Assembly: GCF_000972495.1 (NCBI RefSeq)
Contig: NZ_LATM01000010.1
Span: forward strand, 104,133 to 168,132
Source of the DNA: Hymenobacter terrenus
GTDB lineage: Bacteria > Bacteroidota > Bacteroidia > Cytophagales > Hymenobacteraceae
DNA: 64,000 nucleotides
Direction: 5' to 3'
The position numbers and the translations under genes are program-made. Within the stretch, counting starts at the first letter, position 1. Every line of letters starts with the position of its first letter. This document shows, piece by piece, positions 54,812-63,915 of the stretch. The notes below the pieces were generated by a model, which was not told the origin of the DNA, did no database searches, and was given only the letters and a program-made list of their open reading frames with translations.

Positions 54812-55888
54812 CTAATGAACGGCTAGGGAATTGTCCGCCTCGGAAGAAGCGGTAAATGATTCGGACTGGTACTGGCGCAGGAATTCGGGCCCGCTACCCT
54901 CAAAGTGGCTGAAGCCGCGGCAGATGGCCGCGATGCGCCGCGAGGAGGTGCCACCATTCTGCCAGGGCTGCTTGCGTTTGAGGTCTTCCACGTCGAAATA
55001 AGAGTGCACCGGTTTGCCCAATATCAAGCCAACGTAAACTACGGTCGAATATTGAGTAATGAGTTCGGCGCAGTTGGCAATCATGTGGTCGGTGTTGCCA
55101 TCGGTATAAATGAGGGTGCCGGGCGGGGCGTGCTCTTTGATTTCATCGACGGCCCGCGGCAGCTTTTCATTGGGGTGAAGCTTAAAAATCATCGGCCGAC
55201 CAGCGGCGATACGGGCACACTCGCGGATAAACTTCGGGCGGTTTTCGGGTGTGTAGGTTTCGCGTAGGTCAGAAGTGGCCACCAGCACGTAGTCGCGGTG
55301 GGGGAAGTCGTTGTGGCGCACCCGCTCCACGTTGTCGAAGTTGGGAATGCCCGTGACAATGAGCTTATCGCGGTCGACGCCCACGTGGGCAAAGTGCTCC
55401 TTGTAGCCTTCCGAGGCCACGCAGTACACGTCGCAACAGTTGGCCAAGCCGTTGAGGGCCGTGCCGATGGCCAGGCTGGGGGCCCAGTTGAGCTTGCGGA
55501 TGAGGCGCGCCCACCAGTTGAGCGGGTCGGTCATGCCTTCTTGCACAAACACGGTTTTGGTGCCCCGCACCAGCGGCCAGGGCGTGATAATGTCGGAGCA
55601 GCACACCACCAGGTCGTAGCTGTTGCCGAACTGCCGGGCCTCAAAGTCGTTGTGCAGGCCGTGTTCGGCCAAGTACTTATCGGCCTTCGCCTTGATGGGG
55701 CCCGTGACGACGGTGGGGTTCAGCCCACCCGTCCAGCACAGGAACTTGTAGAAGGGGCGCAGCCGGCCATCGTAATAAATCTGGCTGAAGAAGGGCTCAA
55801 ATTCATCTTCCAGCAGCTGTGCAATCTGGTGCATCTGCGTGGTTTGGTTGGGCGAACCGATGAGAAATAGAACCTTTTTTCGGGACAT
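54812..55888 (-). CDS. probable GT-B-fold glycosyltransferase / capsule transferase
   Basis: 358 residues from ATG 55888 (MSRKKVLFLIGSPNQ); upstream open frame to 56032 is not protein-like. Segments KVLFLIGSPNQTTQMHQIA, NSYDLVVCCSDIITPWPLVRG, FVQEGMTDPLNWW, GIPNFDNVERV, PMIFKLHPNEKLP and AELITQYSTVVYVGLILGKPV recall CDP-glycerol-transferase-like and polysialyl/KDO-transferase GT-B proteins. Exact family uncertain. Cytoplasmic, no membrane segment. Confidence 0.7.
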   Translation of the reverse strand: MSRKKVLFLIGSPNQTTQMHQIAQLLEDEFEPFFSQIYYDGRLRPFYKFLCWTGGLNPTVVTGPIKAKADKYLAEHGLHNDFEARQFGNSYDLVVCCSDIITPWPLVRGTKTVFVQEGMTDPLNWWARLIRKLNWAPSLAIGTALNGLANCCDVYCVASEGYKEHFAHVGVDRDKLIVTGIPNFDNVERVRHNDFPHRDYVLVATSDLRETYTPENRPKFIRECARIAAGRPMIFKLHPNEKLPRAVDEIKEHAPPGTLIYTDGNTDHMIANCAELITQYSTVVYVGLILGKPVHSYFDVEDLKRKQPWQNGGTSSRRIAAICRGFSHFEGSGPEFLRQYQSESFTASSEADNSLAVH

Positions 55889-56271
55889 GTAGGGGGATAC
55901 AGTAAAGCAACCAAAGCATAAACTTACCGCTTCGTTTCCCCACAACCTAACCAGGGTACTGCGGTTTGCGCGGCTCGCCACAGGCTGATAGGGAGAACGT
56001 AGCAAGGTGCCAAGGTACTGCACAACAGGCAAAACAACGACGCCGAAATTACTCGGCTAGCCTACTTATACCGGAAAATAGTCAAGATTATCAAGATTTT
56101 ATCCGGCTATGGGCGGGGAGGTTAAATAAACATTATCCACGCATTCGGGTCATCAATTAAGTAGTTTGCACGGCCGCTTGGTGCTCAGCAACAGCTGGGT
56201 CGCGGCCCAGGTGAGCATTTGGCTAACCCTACTCCGGCCAGGTTTCGGGTTACTCTACATAAGGCCCTGCC

Positions 56272-58608
56272 TTATTCCACCACCGGTAGGGTGAGCGTGG
56301 CGATGGTGCCGCGGCCCGGACGAGAGGTTAAATCAAACAGCCCGCCCAGCAGGGCCACCCGGTTGGAAAGCGCTGCCAGGCCAATACCCTTGGCCTGGCC
56401 CAGGGCGGTGGCCACGTCGAAGCCGCTACCATCGTCTTCCATGCTGATGTGCACGTGGTCGTCTTCGTAGACCACGTGCAGGGTGGCTTCCTCGGCACGG
56501 GAATGCTTCACCACGTTGTTCAGCAGCTCCTGCACCATGCGGTACACGGCCACCGTGAGCACCTTGGGCAGAGGGCATTGCAAGCCGCTGAGGTACAGTT
56601 GCAGGCGCAGCTTTTCGGGCGGGATGCTTTGAGCTAGCTTGTGTAAGGCCGCGGCCAGCCCAAAATCCTCCAGGATTCTGGGCGTAAGCTCGAACGATAC
56701 GTTGCGGGTAGCTTTAATGGCCTCTTCCAATAGCTCCATGGCCCCATGGGTTTTTTCGCCTTCGCTCAGACGCAACTTGGTGGCATAGAGCAGCTGCCCT
56801 ACGCCGTTGTGCAGGGCTTCGGCAATGCGTTCGCGCTCCACTTCCTGGGCCATGAGCACCATGCGAAATATTTCGCGCTGCTGCTCGGCCTTAATGCGGG
56901 CCGCGTTGGCATGCAGACGATTGCGGCTCGTCACGTCGCGTAGCATGAGCAGGCCGCCGGCACCACCAGCGCCGTCCTCATTGGGCAGAGAAATGGCCGT
57001 TACTTCAAACTCGACGGCGGGCACAGCCCAGGTAAAAGGCTGATGGAAACGTGGCCGGCTGCTGCCGTGCAACAGGTCGGTGATGATTTCGCCCGGCACT
57101 GAGGCTTGGCCGAACGGCAGGCAGGCAAATACATCTTGCCCGAGGGCATCGGCTTCGGCCAGGCCGGTGAGGGCTTCCATCACCCGGTTCCAGGCCGTGA
57201 GGCGCCCCGTGCGGTCGAAGGCCAATACCCCATCTACGTAGTGGTCGAGCAGGCTTTTGGTGAATCTCTGCTCTTTACTCAGTCGAAATCTCATTTGCTC
57301 GGATTCCGTCACATCGATGGCAAAGATGACACCCTGCTGCCGCTGCTGGTCGAAAAAGCCGTAATTCTGGAAATAAACCGGCTGGCCAAGCACTTCAATC
57401 AAGCCGATGAAGCTGACGGCCTCGCCCGCGAGCAGGCGGCGAACGGGCTCGGTGAGGTTGGGGAAAGTATCGTAAACGGATTTCCCAACCAAGCCGCTGG
57501 AGTCGGTGATGCCCAGGCGCTGCCGCCCCGCGCCGGCTAACTCCAGGAACTGGCCCGTGGGCGAGAGGCGCGCAAACAGCATGGGCATATTGTCGAGGAG
57601 CTCCTGTAGCTGGCGGTTGCGATAGTCCAGCTCGGCCACAGCCAAGTACCGGGGCGTTACGTCCCGGATGAGGCCAATCAGGCATTCGGGCTGACCCTGC
57701 GCGTTGTACTGCACCTTGCCGTGCGCAGCCAGATGGTGCACCGAGCCATCGGGCCACTGCACGCGGTGCTCGATGTCGAGCGACTGCCCTCGTGTCACGG
57801 TGGCCCGCAGGGCCCGTTGCATGGGCAGTACATCGTCGGGGTGCAGGGCCGTTTGCAGCACCTCAAAGGAGGTCGGGTTGGGGTCGTGGGGCCGGCCGAA
57901 GCACGCCTGAGCCTGGGCGTCCCATTCCAGGGTGTTAGTGGCCATCGTCCACACCCATACCCCGGTGCCCGAGGCGGCCAGGGCCAGGTGCAGGCGTTCC
58001 TCGCTGTGCTGGCGCCGCTCCATTTCCTGGCTCAGGGCCGTGGCGTCCATCACAGCCAGCTGAGCAGTGGGCGGGCCATCGGTACTGTTGCACAGCTGGC
58101 CGCTAAGGTTTGCCACAAACCGGGTGCCAGCGTGCGTTTGCATGTGCAGCTCCACTGTGTGTCGTAGTTGGCTGCCGAAGATATTGGCCAAAAAAGCCTC
58201 AAACTCCTTTTGACTGTCTGGGGCCACGAAGAGCAAAAAGCGCCGGCCGGTGAGGCGGGCGCCCGTGCTGCCTAGCAAGCGGCTGGCGCGCTCATTAAGC
58301 TGCGCAATGCAGCCATCGGCCCCCAGCGTAAAAAGCGCCACGGGCGCGAAGTCGTAAAGATGGTCGTACTGAGTCCGGGCTGTTTCGCTGGCGGCCCGCT
58401 CGGCGTCGGCGTCGGCTTGCGCGGCCCGCAGTGCCTCGTACTGCATTGCCAGCTCCAGCTGGTTTACTTGCAACTCCCGCACCAGCTCCGGCACCGCCGC
58501 CAGAGTAGAAGCGTCGAGCGGTTTGGGAGGGATGCTGAGCCCGGCCGCCCGCTCACGGAGGCGCTGCCGGGCTTGGGCAGAGAGCGAAGAATCGGCAGGT
58601 AAGGGCAT
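56272..58608 (-). CDS. PAS-domain sensor histidine kinase (NarX/HisKA_3 type)
   Basis: 778 residues, soluble-looking: several PAS domains (residues about 80-200, 205-330, 335-450, 450-570: YDHLYDFAPVALFTLGADG, NTLEWDAQAQACFGRP, LLDNMPMLFARLSPTGQFL, LLDHYVDGVLAFDRTGRL). Then HisKA_3 EVERERIAEALHNGVGQLL with phospho-acceptor H600 (followed by Asn rather than the commoner Asp), and HATPase_c with QELLNNVVKHS and EDDGSGFDV. Signals to the NarL-type regulator encoded 25 bp upstream. Stimulus unknown. Confidence 0.93.
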   Translation of the reverse strand: MPLPADSSLSAQARQRLRERAAGLSIPPKPLDASTLAAVPELVRELQVNQLELAMQYEALRAAQADADAERAASETARTQYDHLYDFAPVALFTLGADGCIAQLNERASRLLGSTGARLTGRRFLLFVAPDSQKEFEAFLANIFGSQLRHTVELHMQTHAGTRFVANLSGQLCNSTDGPPTAQLAVMDATALSQEMERRQHSEERLHLALAASGTGVWVWTMATNTLEWDAQAQACFGRPHDPNPTSFEVLQTALHPDDVLPMQRALRATVTRGQSLDIEHRVQWPDGSVHHLAAHGKVQYNAQGQPECLIGLIRDVTPRYLAVAELDYRNRQLQELLDNMPMLFARLSPTGQFLELAGAGRQRLGITDSSGLVGKSVYDTFPNLTEPVRRLLAGEAVSFIGLIEVLGQPVYFQNYGFFDQQRQQGVIFAIDVTESEQMRFRLSKEQRFTKSLLDHYVDGVLAFDRTGRLTAWNRVMEALTGLAEADALGQDVFACLPFGQASVPGEIITDLLHGSSRPRFHQPFTWAVPAVEFEVTAISLPNEDGAGGAGGLLMLRDVTSRNRLHANAARIKAEQQREIFRMVLMAQEVERERIAEALHNGVGQLLYATKLRLSEGEKTHGAMELLEEAIKATRNVSFELTPRILEDFGLAAALHKLAQSIPPEKLRLQLYLSGLQCPLPKVLTVAVYRMVQELLNNVVKHSRAEEATLHVVYEDDHVHISMEDDGSGFDVATALGQAKGIGLAALSNRVALLGGLFDLTSRPGRGTIATLTLPVVE

Positions 58609-58633
58609 GGCGACGCGGGATGGGCGGCTGCGA

Positions 58634-59284
58634 CTACTTAATCAACCCATCGGACAGCGCCAGCTTGACAAGTGCCGCTGTATTTTTGGCCTGGGTCTTT
58701 TCGAGGAGGTTCTGGCGGTGGGTTTCCACGGTGCGCTTGCTGGTGAAAAGGCGCTCGGCGATTTCGGCGTTGGTGAGGCCCTCGCTAATTAGCTGCAGAA
58801 CCTCCATTTCCCGCTTGGATAGCAGCTGGGTGCGTTTGGGCTCGGCCAGGCCCCCGCTGTTGTTCCAGTCCAAAACCTTATACAGCATGCTGAGGCCAAC
58901 TTCGGAGCATAAAAAGCGTTTCCCGTCCATCACCTGCCGGATGGCGTACACGATTTCCTCCTTGCCGGCGCTCTTGAGCACGTAGCCGCGGGCGCCAGCG
59001 TCGAGCATACGACCAATGTATAGCTCCTCGGCCAGCATGGACAGCGCCAATACGCGCACTTCCGGATACTCCTCCCGCAGGCGGAGCGTGGTTTCATAAC
59101 CGTCCATCACGGGCATATTGATGTCTACCAAAATCAGGTCGACGGGAATATCGGGAAGCTGGTCGAGCAGTTCCTGGCCGTTACCGGCCGTGCCTACAAC
59201 TTGCAGAGCGGGCTCGCGCTCCAGCAAGGAACGAATACCGTCACGAACAATAGGATGGTCATCAACTAGAATGATGCGAATCAT
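58634..59284 (-). CDS. NarL/FixJ-family response regulator
   Basis: 216 residues. Receiver domain about 1-120 (IILVDDHPIVRDGIRSLLE, phospho-acceptor Asp in LILVDINMPVMDGYE, LALSML, VLKSAGKEEI) and LuxR HTH about 150-210 (LSKREMEVLQLISEGLTNAEIA, TVETHRQNLLEK). Upstream gene of the pair with the kinase. DNA target not evident. Confidence 0.95.
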   Translation of the reverse strand: MIRIILVDDHPIVRDGIRSLLEREPALQVVGTAGNGQELLDQLPDIPVDLILVDINMPVMDGYETTLRLREEYPEVRVLALSMLAEELYIGRMLDAGARGYVLKSAGKEEIVYAIRQVMDGKRFLCSEVGLSMLYKVLDWNNSGGLAEPKRTQLLSKREMEVLQLISEGLTNAEIAERLFTSKRTVETHRQNLLEKTQAKNTAALVKLALSDGLIK

Positions 59285-59612
59285 AACAAATACAGAAAAT
59301 GTGGGGCATTAAAAGCCTTTCAACAAAAGCGCCAAATAACTCTAGTAACGTTTCTCGCCTGGCAAAGAGAGTAGACATATGAGGAAATATACGTAGTTAT
59401 CAAGGCTAAATCCGTATTATAAGCACCGGCAAATCCGTATTAAATTGGGGATTTTTGCTAGAGACGGCGGGTACTTTTGCCAGTCAGCTCCGTTTGCGGC
59501 CGGTTGAAGGCGTTCTATACGAGGTATTCAGCCCGAAGCTTCGAATGAACACCTAATTGTATTTCAACAAAGCCGCTCCGGGGGATTACGTTCGCCCTCA
59601 TGCTCCGTCATT
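59285..59612. other. divergent intergenic region with 12-bp direct repeat
   Basis: 328 bp between response regulator and a plus-strand gene. Contains aaatccgtatta twice in direct orientation (59408-59419 and 59431-59442), start-to-start 23 bp, about two helical turns. This could be a binding site for the neighbouring response regulator or another regulator. Confidence 0.45.
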
Positions 59613-60038
59613 ATGATAATAGCTTCTCTGCCAGACGTTGATGGTAGTAGATGCACGCTCACGTTTGACGAGAGCGAGCGGTGGCTGCGGGCCACCTGGC
59701 GCGGCTTCGTTGACATGCACGAAGCCGTGCACGGAGCCAGCGTTTACTTGCATACCCTGACCGAGCTGCATTGCCCGTACCTGCTCAACGATAACGTGGC
59801 TCTGCGCGGCCCCTGGTTCGATTCGATTGAGTGGCTGGCGCAGGTATGGATGCCCCAAGCCGAGCGCATGGGGCTGCGTTATATAGCTCACGTGGTGCAG
59901 GCCGACTGTTTGTTCGACGTGGTGACGGCCAGCATCAACCGCCGGGAGTTAGGCAGTCTGGAACTGCAGATATTTCAGCATTTGCCCGAAGCCGAAGCGT
60001 GGCTCCGTGACTGCCAGCGCATTGCCCTGGACTGCTGA
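59613..60038 (+). CDS. hypothetical protein, possibly STAS/SpoIIAA-like
   Basis: 141 residues, beta-alpha pattern (LTFDESERWLRATWRGFVDMHEAVHG; YLHTL; LLNDNVALRG; IEWLAQVWMPQAERMGLRYIAHV) similar to SpoIIAA-like folds. No motif I can name with certainty. Soluble. The next region carries another STAS-like fragment, which suggests a shared theme but not a shared operon (opposite strands). Confidence 0.55.
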   Translation: MIIASLPDVDGSRCTLTFDESERWLRATWRGFVDMHEAVHGASVYLHTLTELHCPYLLNDNVALRGPWFDSIEWLAQVWMPQAERMGLRYIAHVVQADCLFDVVTASINRRELGSLELQIFQHLPEAEAWLRDCQRIALDC

Positions 60039-60221
60039 ATAAGCCCCAAAAACAGCCTGGGCTGCCCCCTGCGGAAAAGCAGTAGCCCAGCCTAAACTGT
60101 GAGCACAATCTGTACTGGTTCTTAGAACTATCTATGCAGCGCGGCCGGGTTAAGCTCACCCCCGGTTCCTCTCCAAGAGAGAGCGAAGCTTGATGACCAG
60201 TACTCCACCCGAAAAGCCACT

Positions 60222-60467
60222 CTAGGTTGAGGGCAGCAGGAAGGTCGGACCTTGAAAATCTTCGGCGGGCAGCAGAGTGAGCACGTTCTGCACGCCACTT
60301 TCGGCCAGCTGCGCCAGTACATAAGCCGACATGCCGCACCAGTAGCATACGGTGCCCGCTGCCCGCGCGCGGGTGTCGGCCTGTAGCAGCGCCCGCTGGC
60401 CCAGCACCGAAAGCGACTGGAGCTGCTGGCAGTCTATCCATAGCTGGGCGGTGCGGGCCACCAGCAT
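60222..60467 (-). pseudogene. STAS-domain fragment behind an in-frame stop
   Basis: 81 codons from ATG 60467 cover the C-terminal STAS part (TAQLWIDCQQLQSLSVLGQRALL, RARAAGTVCYWCGMS, LAESGVQNVLTLLP). The first beta-strands are missing, but they can be read upstream in the same frame (GCMGLSLRGSC...ADAD) until TAA 60489-60491, where a residue such as Glu would be expected, followed by LVQATQRML. So the stop may be a nonsense mutation. STAS proteins act as anti-sigma-factor antagonists or sensor parts. Confidence 0.5.
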
Positions 60468-60488
60468 GCGTTGGGTGGCTTGGACAAG

Positions 60489-61095
60489 TTAATCGGCATC
60501 GGCGGGCGTAGAGCAGCTGCCACGCAGGCTCAGCCCCATGCAGCCCTGGTAGCCACCTAGTTGGATGGTAAGCATTTCCATAAGCGGAAGTAGCGGTTTG
60601 GGGATGTGGAAGGGCAACGAAACTTCATAAGTAGCGACCAGCGGTCTGCTGCCAGTAGCGTCGCATCGCCAGTAAGTGCGCGGTTTTACCCCACTTCGTG
60701 CGCTGCCAAGAGGGTATAGAAGGAGACGAGGATGTCGCAAGCAGTGGAGTAAGGCTTGTCGTGTACTTGCATCTTCCACCCCCGGAGAGGGTTCGTCGGG
60801 CAGGGCCAGCCAGTAGGCAAACACCGTGGGCGATAGCCGGGCCGCCATAAAGTTCGGTGAGCAGATGGCCCCGCGCCTCCAATAAAAAGCGCTTGAACTC
60901 CGGTACGGAACGGGCCGCGGCCAAGCCGCGCGCTTCGGCATGGGTCCGCTGGGTAATGGGCAGGGTGGCCAGCCAGGCGGCAAAATCGGCGGCGGTAGCT
61001 ACTACCTTCTGGGCTTCGCGGTAGTAGAGGTAGGTCGCAAAGGCAACGTCGCCAAGCGCCCCGTAAGGGACGGCAAAATCAGTGTTGGTGTTCAT
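60489..61095 (-). pseudogene. hypothetical protein gene with likely frameshift
   Basis: Starts ATG 61095 (MNTNTDFAVPYGALGDV) and reads well to about 60850 (FKRFLLEARGHLLTE). That frame then degrades and stops at 60625, whereas the next frame carries good protein from 60848 (MAARLSPTVFAYWLALPDEP...RTYWRCDATGSRPLVATYEV) to TAA 60489. One extra base near 60850 explains this. The protein is unrecognised. The good frame flows in phase into the STAS fragment. Confidence 0.55.
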
Positions 61096-61370
61096 CTGGG
61101 TAAATGATAACAGCCGCTGTATTGCCGGGCACATCACTCTGCCAAGCCGCCTCACGATGAGACTAGCACAAAGTTCCGGTGGGGTTTTTCACAGTTTCTC
61201 CCTGCAAATACGGGTTGTGCTTGAGCTGCGTACTTAAAGAATTTTCCGCATAAATCGCGGCGTTAAACAGCCTTGGGTGAGGCTAAGCATGCCGGCCAGT
61301 CACCTGCTCTGGTTGGGGCATCTCATATTTTATTCGAACTAGCCCGAGCGAGCTTATTTTTGGGGTTGCC

Positions 61371-62006
61371 ATGAACGACCCGGAAATCCGCGCCTTGCTC
61401 TATCCACTGCTCACGGGCGGCGTGCACGTTGATGAGCTGCCCACCGGTACCACTCGCGCCGACGTGGTGCACATCACCCCCGATTTTATGCATGGCTACG
61501 AGGTGAAAGGCGACGGCGATACCTTGCAGCGCGTTGGCAACCAGCTGCGCTGCTACGGCGAAGTTTATGATTTCGTGACCTTCGTTGTCACTGAAAAGCA
61601 TCTGGCTAAGCTACTGCCTTTGCTGCCGGAGTGGGTGGGCGTGCTGGTGGCCTCAGCCAATGGCCTGCGTGCCCACCGCGCCGCCGGCTACAATGCCACC
61701 GTGGAGCGCGCGCCGCTGGCCAAGCTCCTGTTGCTGGAAGAGGTGAAGCAGTTTCTGCTGGCGCGGGGCTTGGCGGGTGCCAGCACATTGCGGAGCCGTG
61801 AAATCAGCCATTTCCTGCGCACTACACGCACAGTACCGCTCGCCAGCCTGGCGCAGTACGTGCGCGACCGGCTCATGGCGCGCCTGCCAGAGCGCCTGCT
61901 CATGCGGGCCGAGCGTAAGGCGGAGCGCGAGCGCCTGCCACCTCGCAAGAAGCCGAAAGCCAAGCGGAAACGGCCGGCTCCGAGCAAAAAAGCCCGCGCT
62001 GTGTAG
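61371..62006 (+). CDS. sce7726-family protein (PD-(D/E)XK-like)
   Basis: 211 residues. Core MNDPEIRALLYPLL, DELPTGTTRADVVHI, GYEVKGDGDTLQRVGNQLRCYGEVYDFVTFVV and LPEWVGVLVAS match the sce7726 family, whose D...E-x-K arrangement (here Asp in RADVV and EVK) suggests a nuclease-like fold. The C-terminal 50 residues are very basic (ERKAERERLPPRKKPKAKRK), suggesting nucleic-acid binding. The stop lies within the loop of a bidirectional terminator. Biological role unknown. Confidence 0.8.
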   Translation: MNDPEIRALLYPLLTGGVHVDELPTGTTRADVVHITPDFMHGYEVKGDGDTLQRVGNQLRCYGEVYDFVTFVVTEKHLAKLLPLLPEWVGVLVASANGLRAHRAAGYNATVERAPLAKLLLLEEVKQFLLARGLAGASTLRSREISHFLRTTRTVPLASLAQYVRDRLMARLPERLLMRAERKAERERLPPRKKPKAKRKRPAPSKKARAV

Positions 62007-62019
62007 CAGCGCGGGCTTT
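61989..62019. terminator. bidirectional terminator
   Basis: 13-bp perfect arms aaagcccgcgctg and cagcgcgggcttt with 5-nt loop, shared by the converging sce7726 and GH30 genes. The sce7726 stop codon lies in the loop (62004-62006). Confidence 0.85.
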
Positions 62020-62041
62020 ACCTTGGGGATGGGGAAGCTGG

Positions 62042-63511
62042 CTAGAAAACCAGCGTCATAATAGAGTGCGCGGCGGCCGTAGCTGTAGCACCCTGGCCCG
62101 AAACCCAGAGCTGGAAGTCCAGCGGTTTGTCGGTCTGGTTCATCACCACCACGGCTACGGTACCGTCGGGGTTGCGGAAGGCGGTTGTTTGTAGCGCGTC
62201 ACGGTTGGCAGAGCTGATAATGCGCTTGGCGCCGGGGCGAATGAACTTCGCGAAATGGCCGATGTAATAATAGGCGTTGGTGTAGATGAGCTTGCCGGCC
62301 TTGGTGTCGGCGATGATGGGGGCGAAGCAGAAGTTGCCCACGTGGTTGGGGCCCCCGGTTTCGTCGAGCAGCACGTTCCAGTCGGTCCAGCCCACGGTGC
62401 CAGCGTTGAAGTCGCCAATCATCGACATGCCGTACCGCTCGCCCAGCGCCCAGTCGGTTACGCGGTCCAGACTGAATTTCTCGACGCAGCCCTCGGTAAA
62501 GAGCAGGTTTTTGTCGGGGTAGGTTTCGTGCACGCGCTTCACGTTGTCGAAGAGCATAGCGCTGCCGGTCCAGGTTTCGTACCAGTGGTAGCCGATGCCC
62601 CAGACGTACTTGGCAGCCTGTGGGTCGTCGAGCACGGTGCTGGCGCGCTGATATACCAGGTCGCGGTTGTGGTCCCAGGCAATGAGTTTTTTGTTGCCCA
62701 GGCCACCTTTTTCCAGCGTCGGGCCGAGGTAGGCCTTGATGAAGTCGCGCTCATCCTCAGCCGTGAAAATGCAGGACTCCCACTTTTGAATGGCCATTGG
62801 CTCGTTCTGCACCGACAGTCCCCATACCGGGATGCCCAGCAGCTCGTAGGTCTTGATAAATTTTACGTAGTAGTTGGCCCAGGCCTGGCGGTATTGAGGC
62901 AGCAGCTTGCCACCGTGGAGGATGTCGCCGGTGGTCTTCATCCAGCCCGGTGGGCTCCAGGGGCTCACAAACAGGGTGAGCTTGCCGCCAGCCGCCGCTA
63001 TGGCTTGCTTAATGAACGGAATGCGAAACTGCTCGTCGTGCTTCACGCTGAAGGTCTTCAGCGCTTCGTCCTTATCAGCTACGTACGTGTAGCTGTCACT
63101 CGAAAAGTCGCTGCTGTGGATGGGCGTGCGGGCCAGCGTGTAGCCAATGCCGTCTTTGGGGCTGTAATAAGCCCGCAGAAACTCCTGCTGCTGCGGCTTC
63201 GGCAGCTTGGCAAAGGTTTCGGCCGCGGCATCAGTCAACGCCCCGCCGATGCCTAGCATGGTCTGAAACGTGTGGCCAGGGTCTACAAATACACATATTT
63301 GGGTTTCCAGTGGCTGCTCGGCGGGTTGAAACACAAGGTCGGCTGTGGGCGACAGGCGCTGGGCCGTATTAGCCGTCGTGGCGTACACTTTAGCCTTTTT
63401 GCCGGCCGCCGAATAGAGGGCCGCGCGGGTGGATTTGCTGGCTTTTTGGGCTGCTGCGTTGCTGAAGCCAAGGGCCGACAGCAGCAACAAGGGAAGAAGT
63501 TGTTTGGACAT
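62042..63511 (-). CDS. GH30-family glycoside hydrolase
   Basis: 489 residues from ATG 63511 (an ATG three codons earlier exists); signal peptide to ALGFSNAAAQ. Landmarks: GIGGALTDAAAETFAKLP, LARTPIHSSDFSSDSYTYV, FVSPWSPPGWMKTTGDILHGG, acid/base Glu in GLSVQNEPMAIQKWESC, and nucleophile Glu in LLFTEGCVEKFS, ending in a beta-sandwich (DGTVAVVVMNQTDKPLDFQL). Likely glucosylceramidase/beta-1,6-glucanase-like secreted enzyme. Not adjacent to a SusCD pair. Confidence 0.94.
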   Translation of the reverse strand: MSKQLLPLLLLSALGFSNAAAQKASKSTRAALYSAAGKKAKVYATTANTAQRLSPTADLVFQPAEQPLETQICVFVDPGHTFQTMLGIGGALTDAAAETFAKLPKPQQQEFLRAYYSPKDGIGYTLARTPIHSSDFSSDSYTYVADKDEALKTFSVKHDEQFRIPFIKQAIAAAGGKLTLFVSPWSPPGWMKTTGDILHGGKLLPQYRQAWANYYVKFIKTYELLGIPVWGLSVQNEPMAIQKWESCIFTAEDERDFIKAYLGPTLEKGGLGNKKLIAWDHNRDLVYQRASTVLDDPQAAKYVWGIGYHWYETWTGSAMLFDNVKRVHETYPDKNLLFTEGCVEKFSLDRVTDWALGERYGMSMIGDFNAGTVGWTDWNVLLDETGGPNHVGNFCFAPIIADTKAGKLIYTNAYYYIGHFAKFIRPGAKRIISSANRDALQTTAFRNPDGTVAVVVMNQTDKPLDFQLWVSGQGATATAAAHSIMTLVF

Positions 63512-63915
63512 GTCAGGCAAATTAAGCTTACGCAGAACATAATTCCACCATGTGCTGCACTGCTCATAACAAGGCCTCCAAGCTATTTCCGCCAGTGGGT
63601 AGCCTTGCGGAGGTTGCCGGGGAGTAGGGGAGCAGGCGCGTCGCCCACATTAGCAGGCATTGCGCTGCTTCCCGAGTTGCACCCCCGTGCGCCGAAGAGA
63701 TACCCTCATGGCCGTCTAATAAAATCAGAGGTCACCCGGAAATTTATTAGACCCTGAATATTGGGCCACTCTCACCGGGGCAGGCGCCACGAAGCCTGTC
63801 GGCGCTACCCAAGTCCCCAAGCAAAAGGAAGCGTATCAAAAAAGTCCGTCCTGCTTCAGCCGCGCGGACGCTAGCTAAACAGGACGGGTATTTGTATTTG
63901 GCCCAAGGGCCGTAT
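63512..63915. other. 404-bp intergenic region
   Basis: Between the GH30 start and the stop of the next minus-strand gene. Holds the terminator at 63838-63887; the rest shows no convincing gene. Promoter of the GH30 gene is expected in the left part but was not placed. Confidence 0.4.
63838..63887 (-). terminator. terminator of the edge gene
   Basis: Arms ccgtcctg (63846-63853) and caggacgg (63880-63887); read on the minus strand, the stem is followed by ACTTTTTT. Lies about 30 bp after the stop of the gene at the window edge. Confidence 0.7.

Noticed and set aside
62255..63256. 333-codon plus-strand open frame
   Set aside because: Antisense of the GH30 gene, which carries both catalytic motifs.
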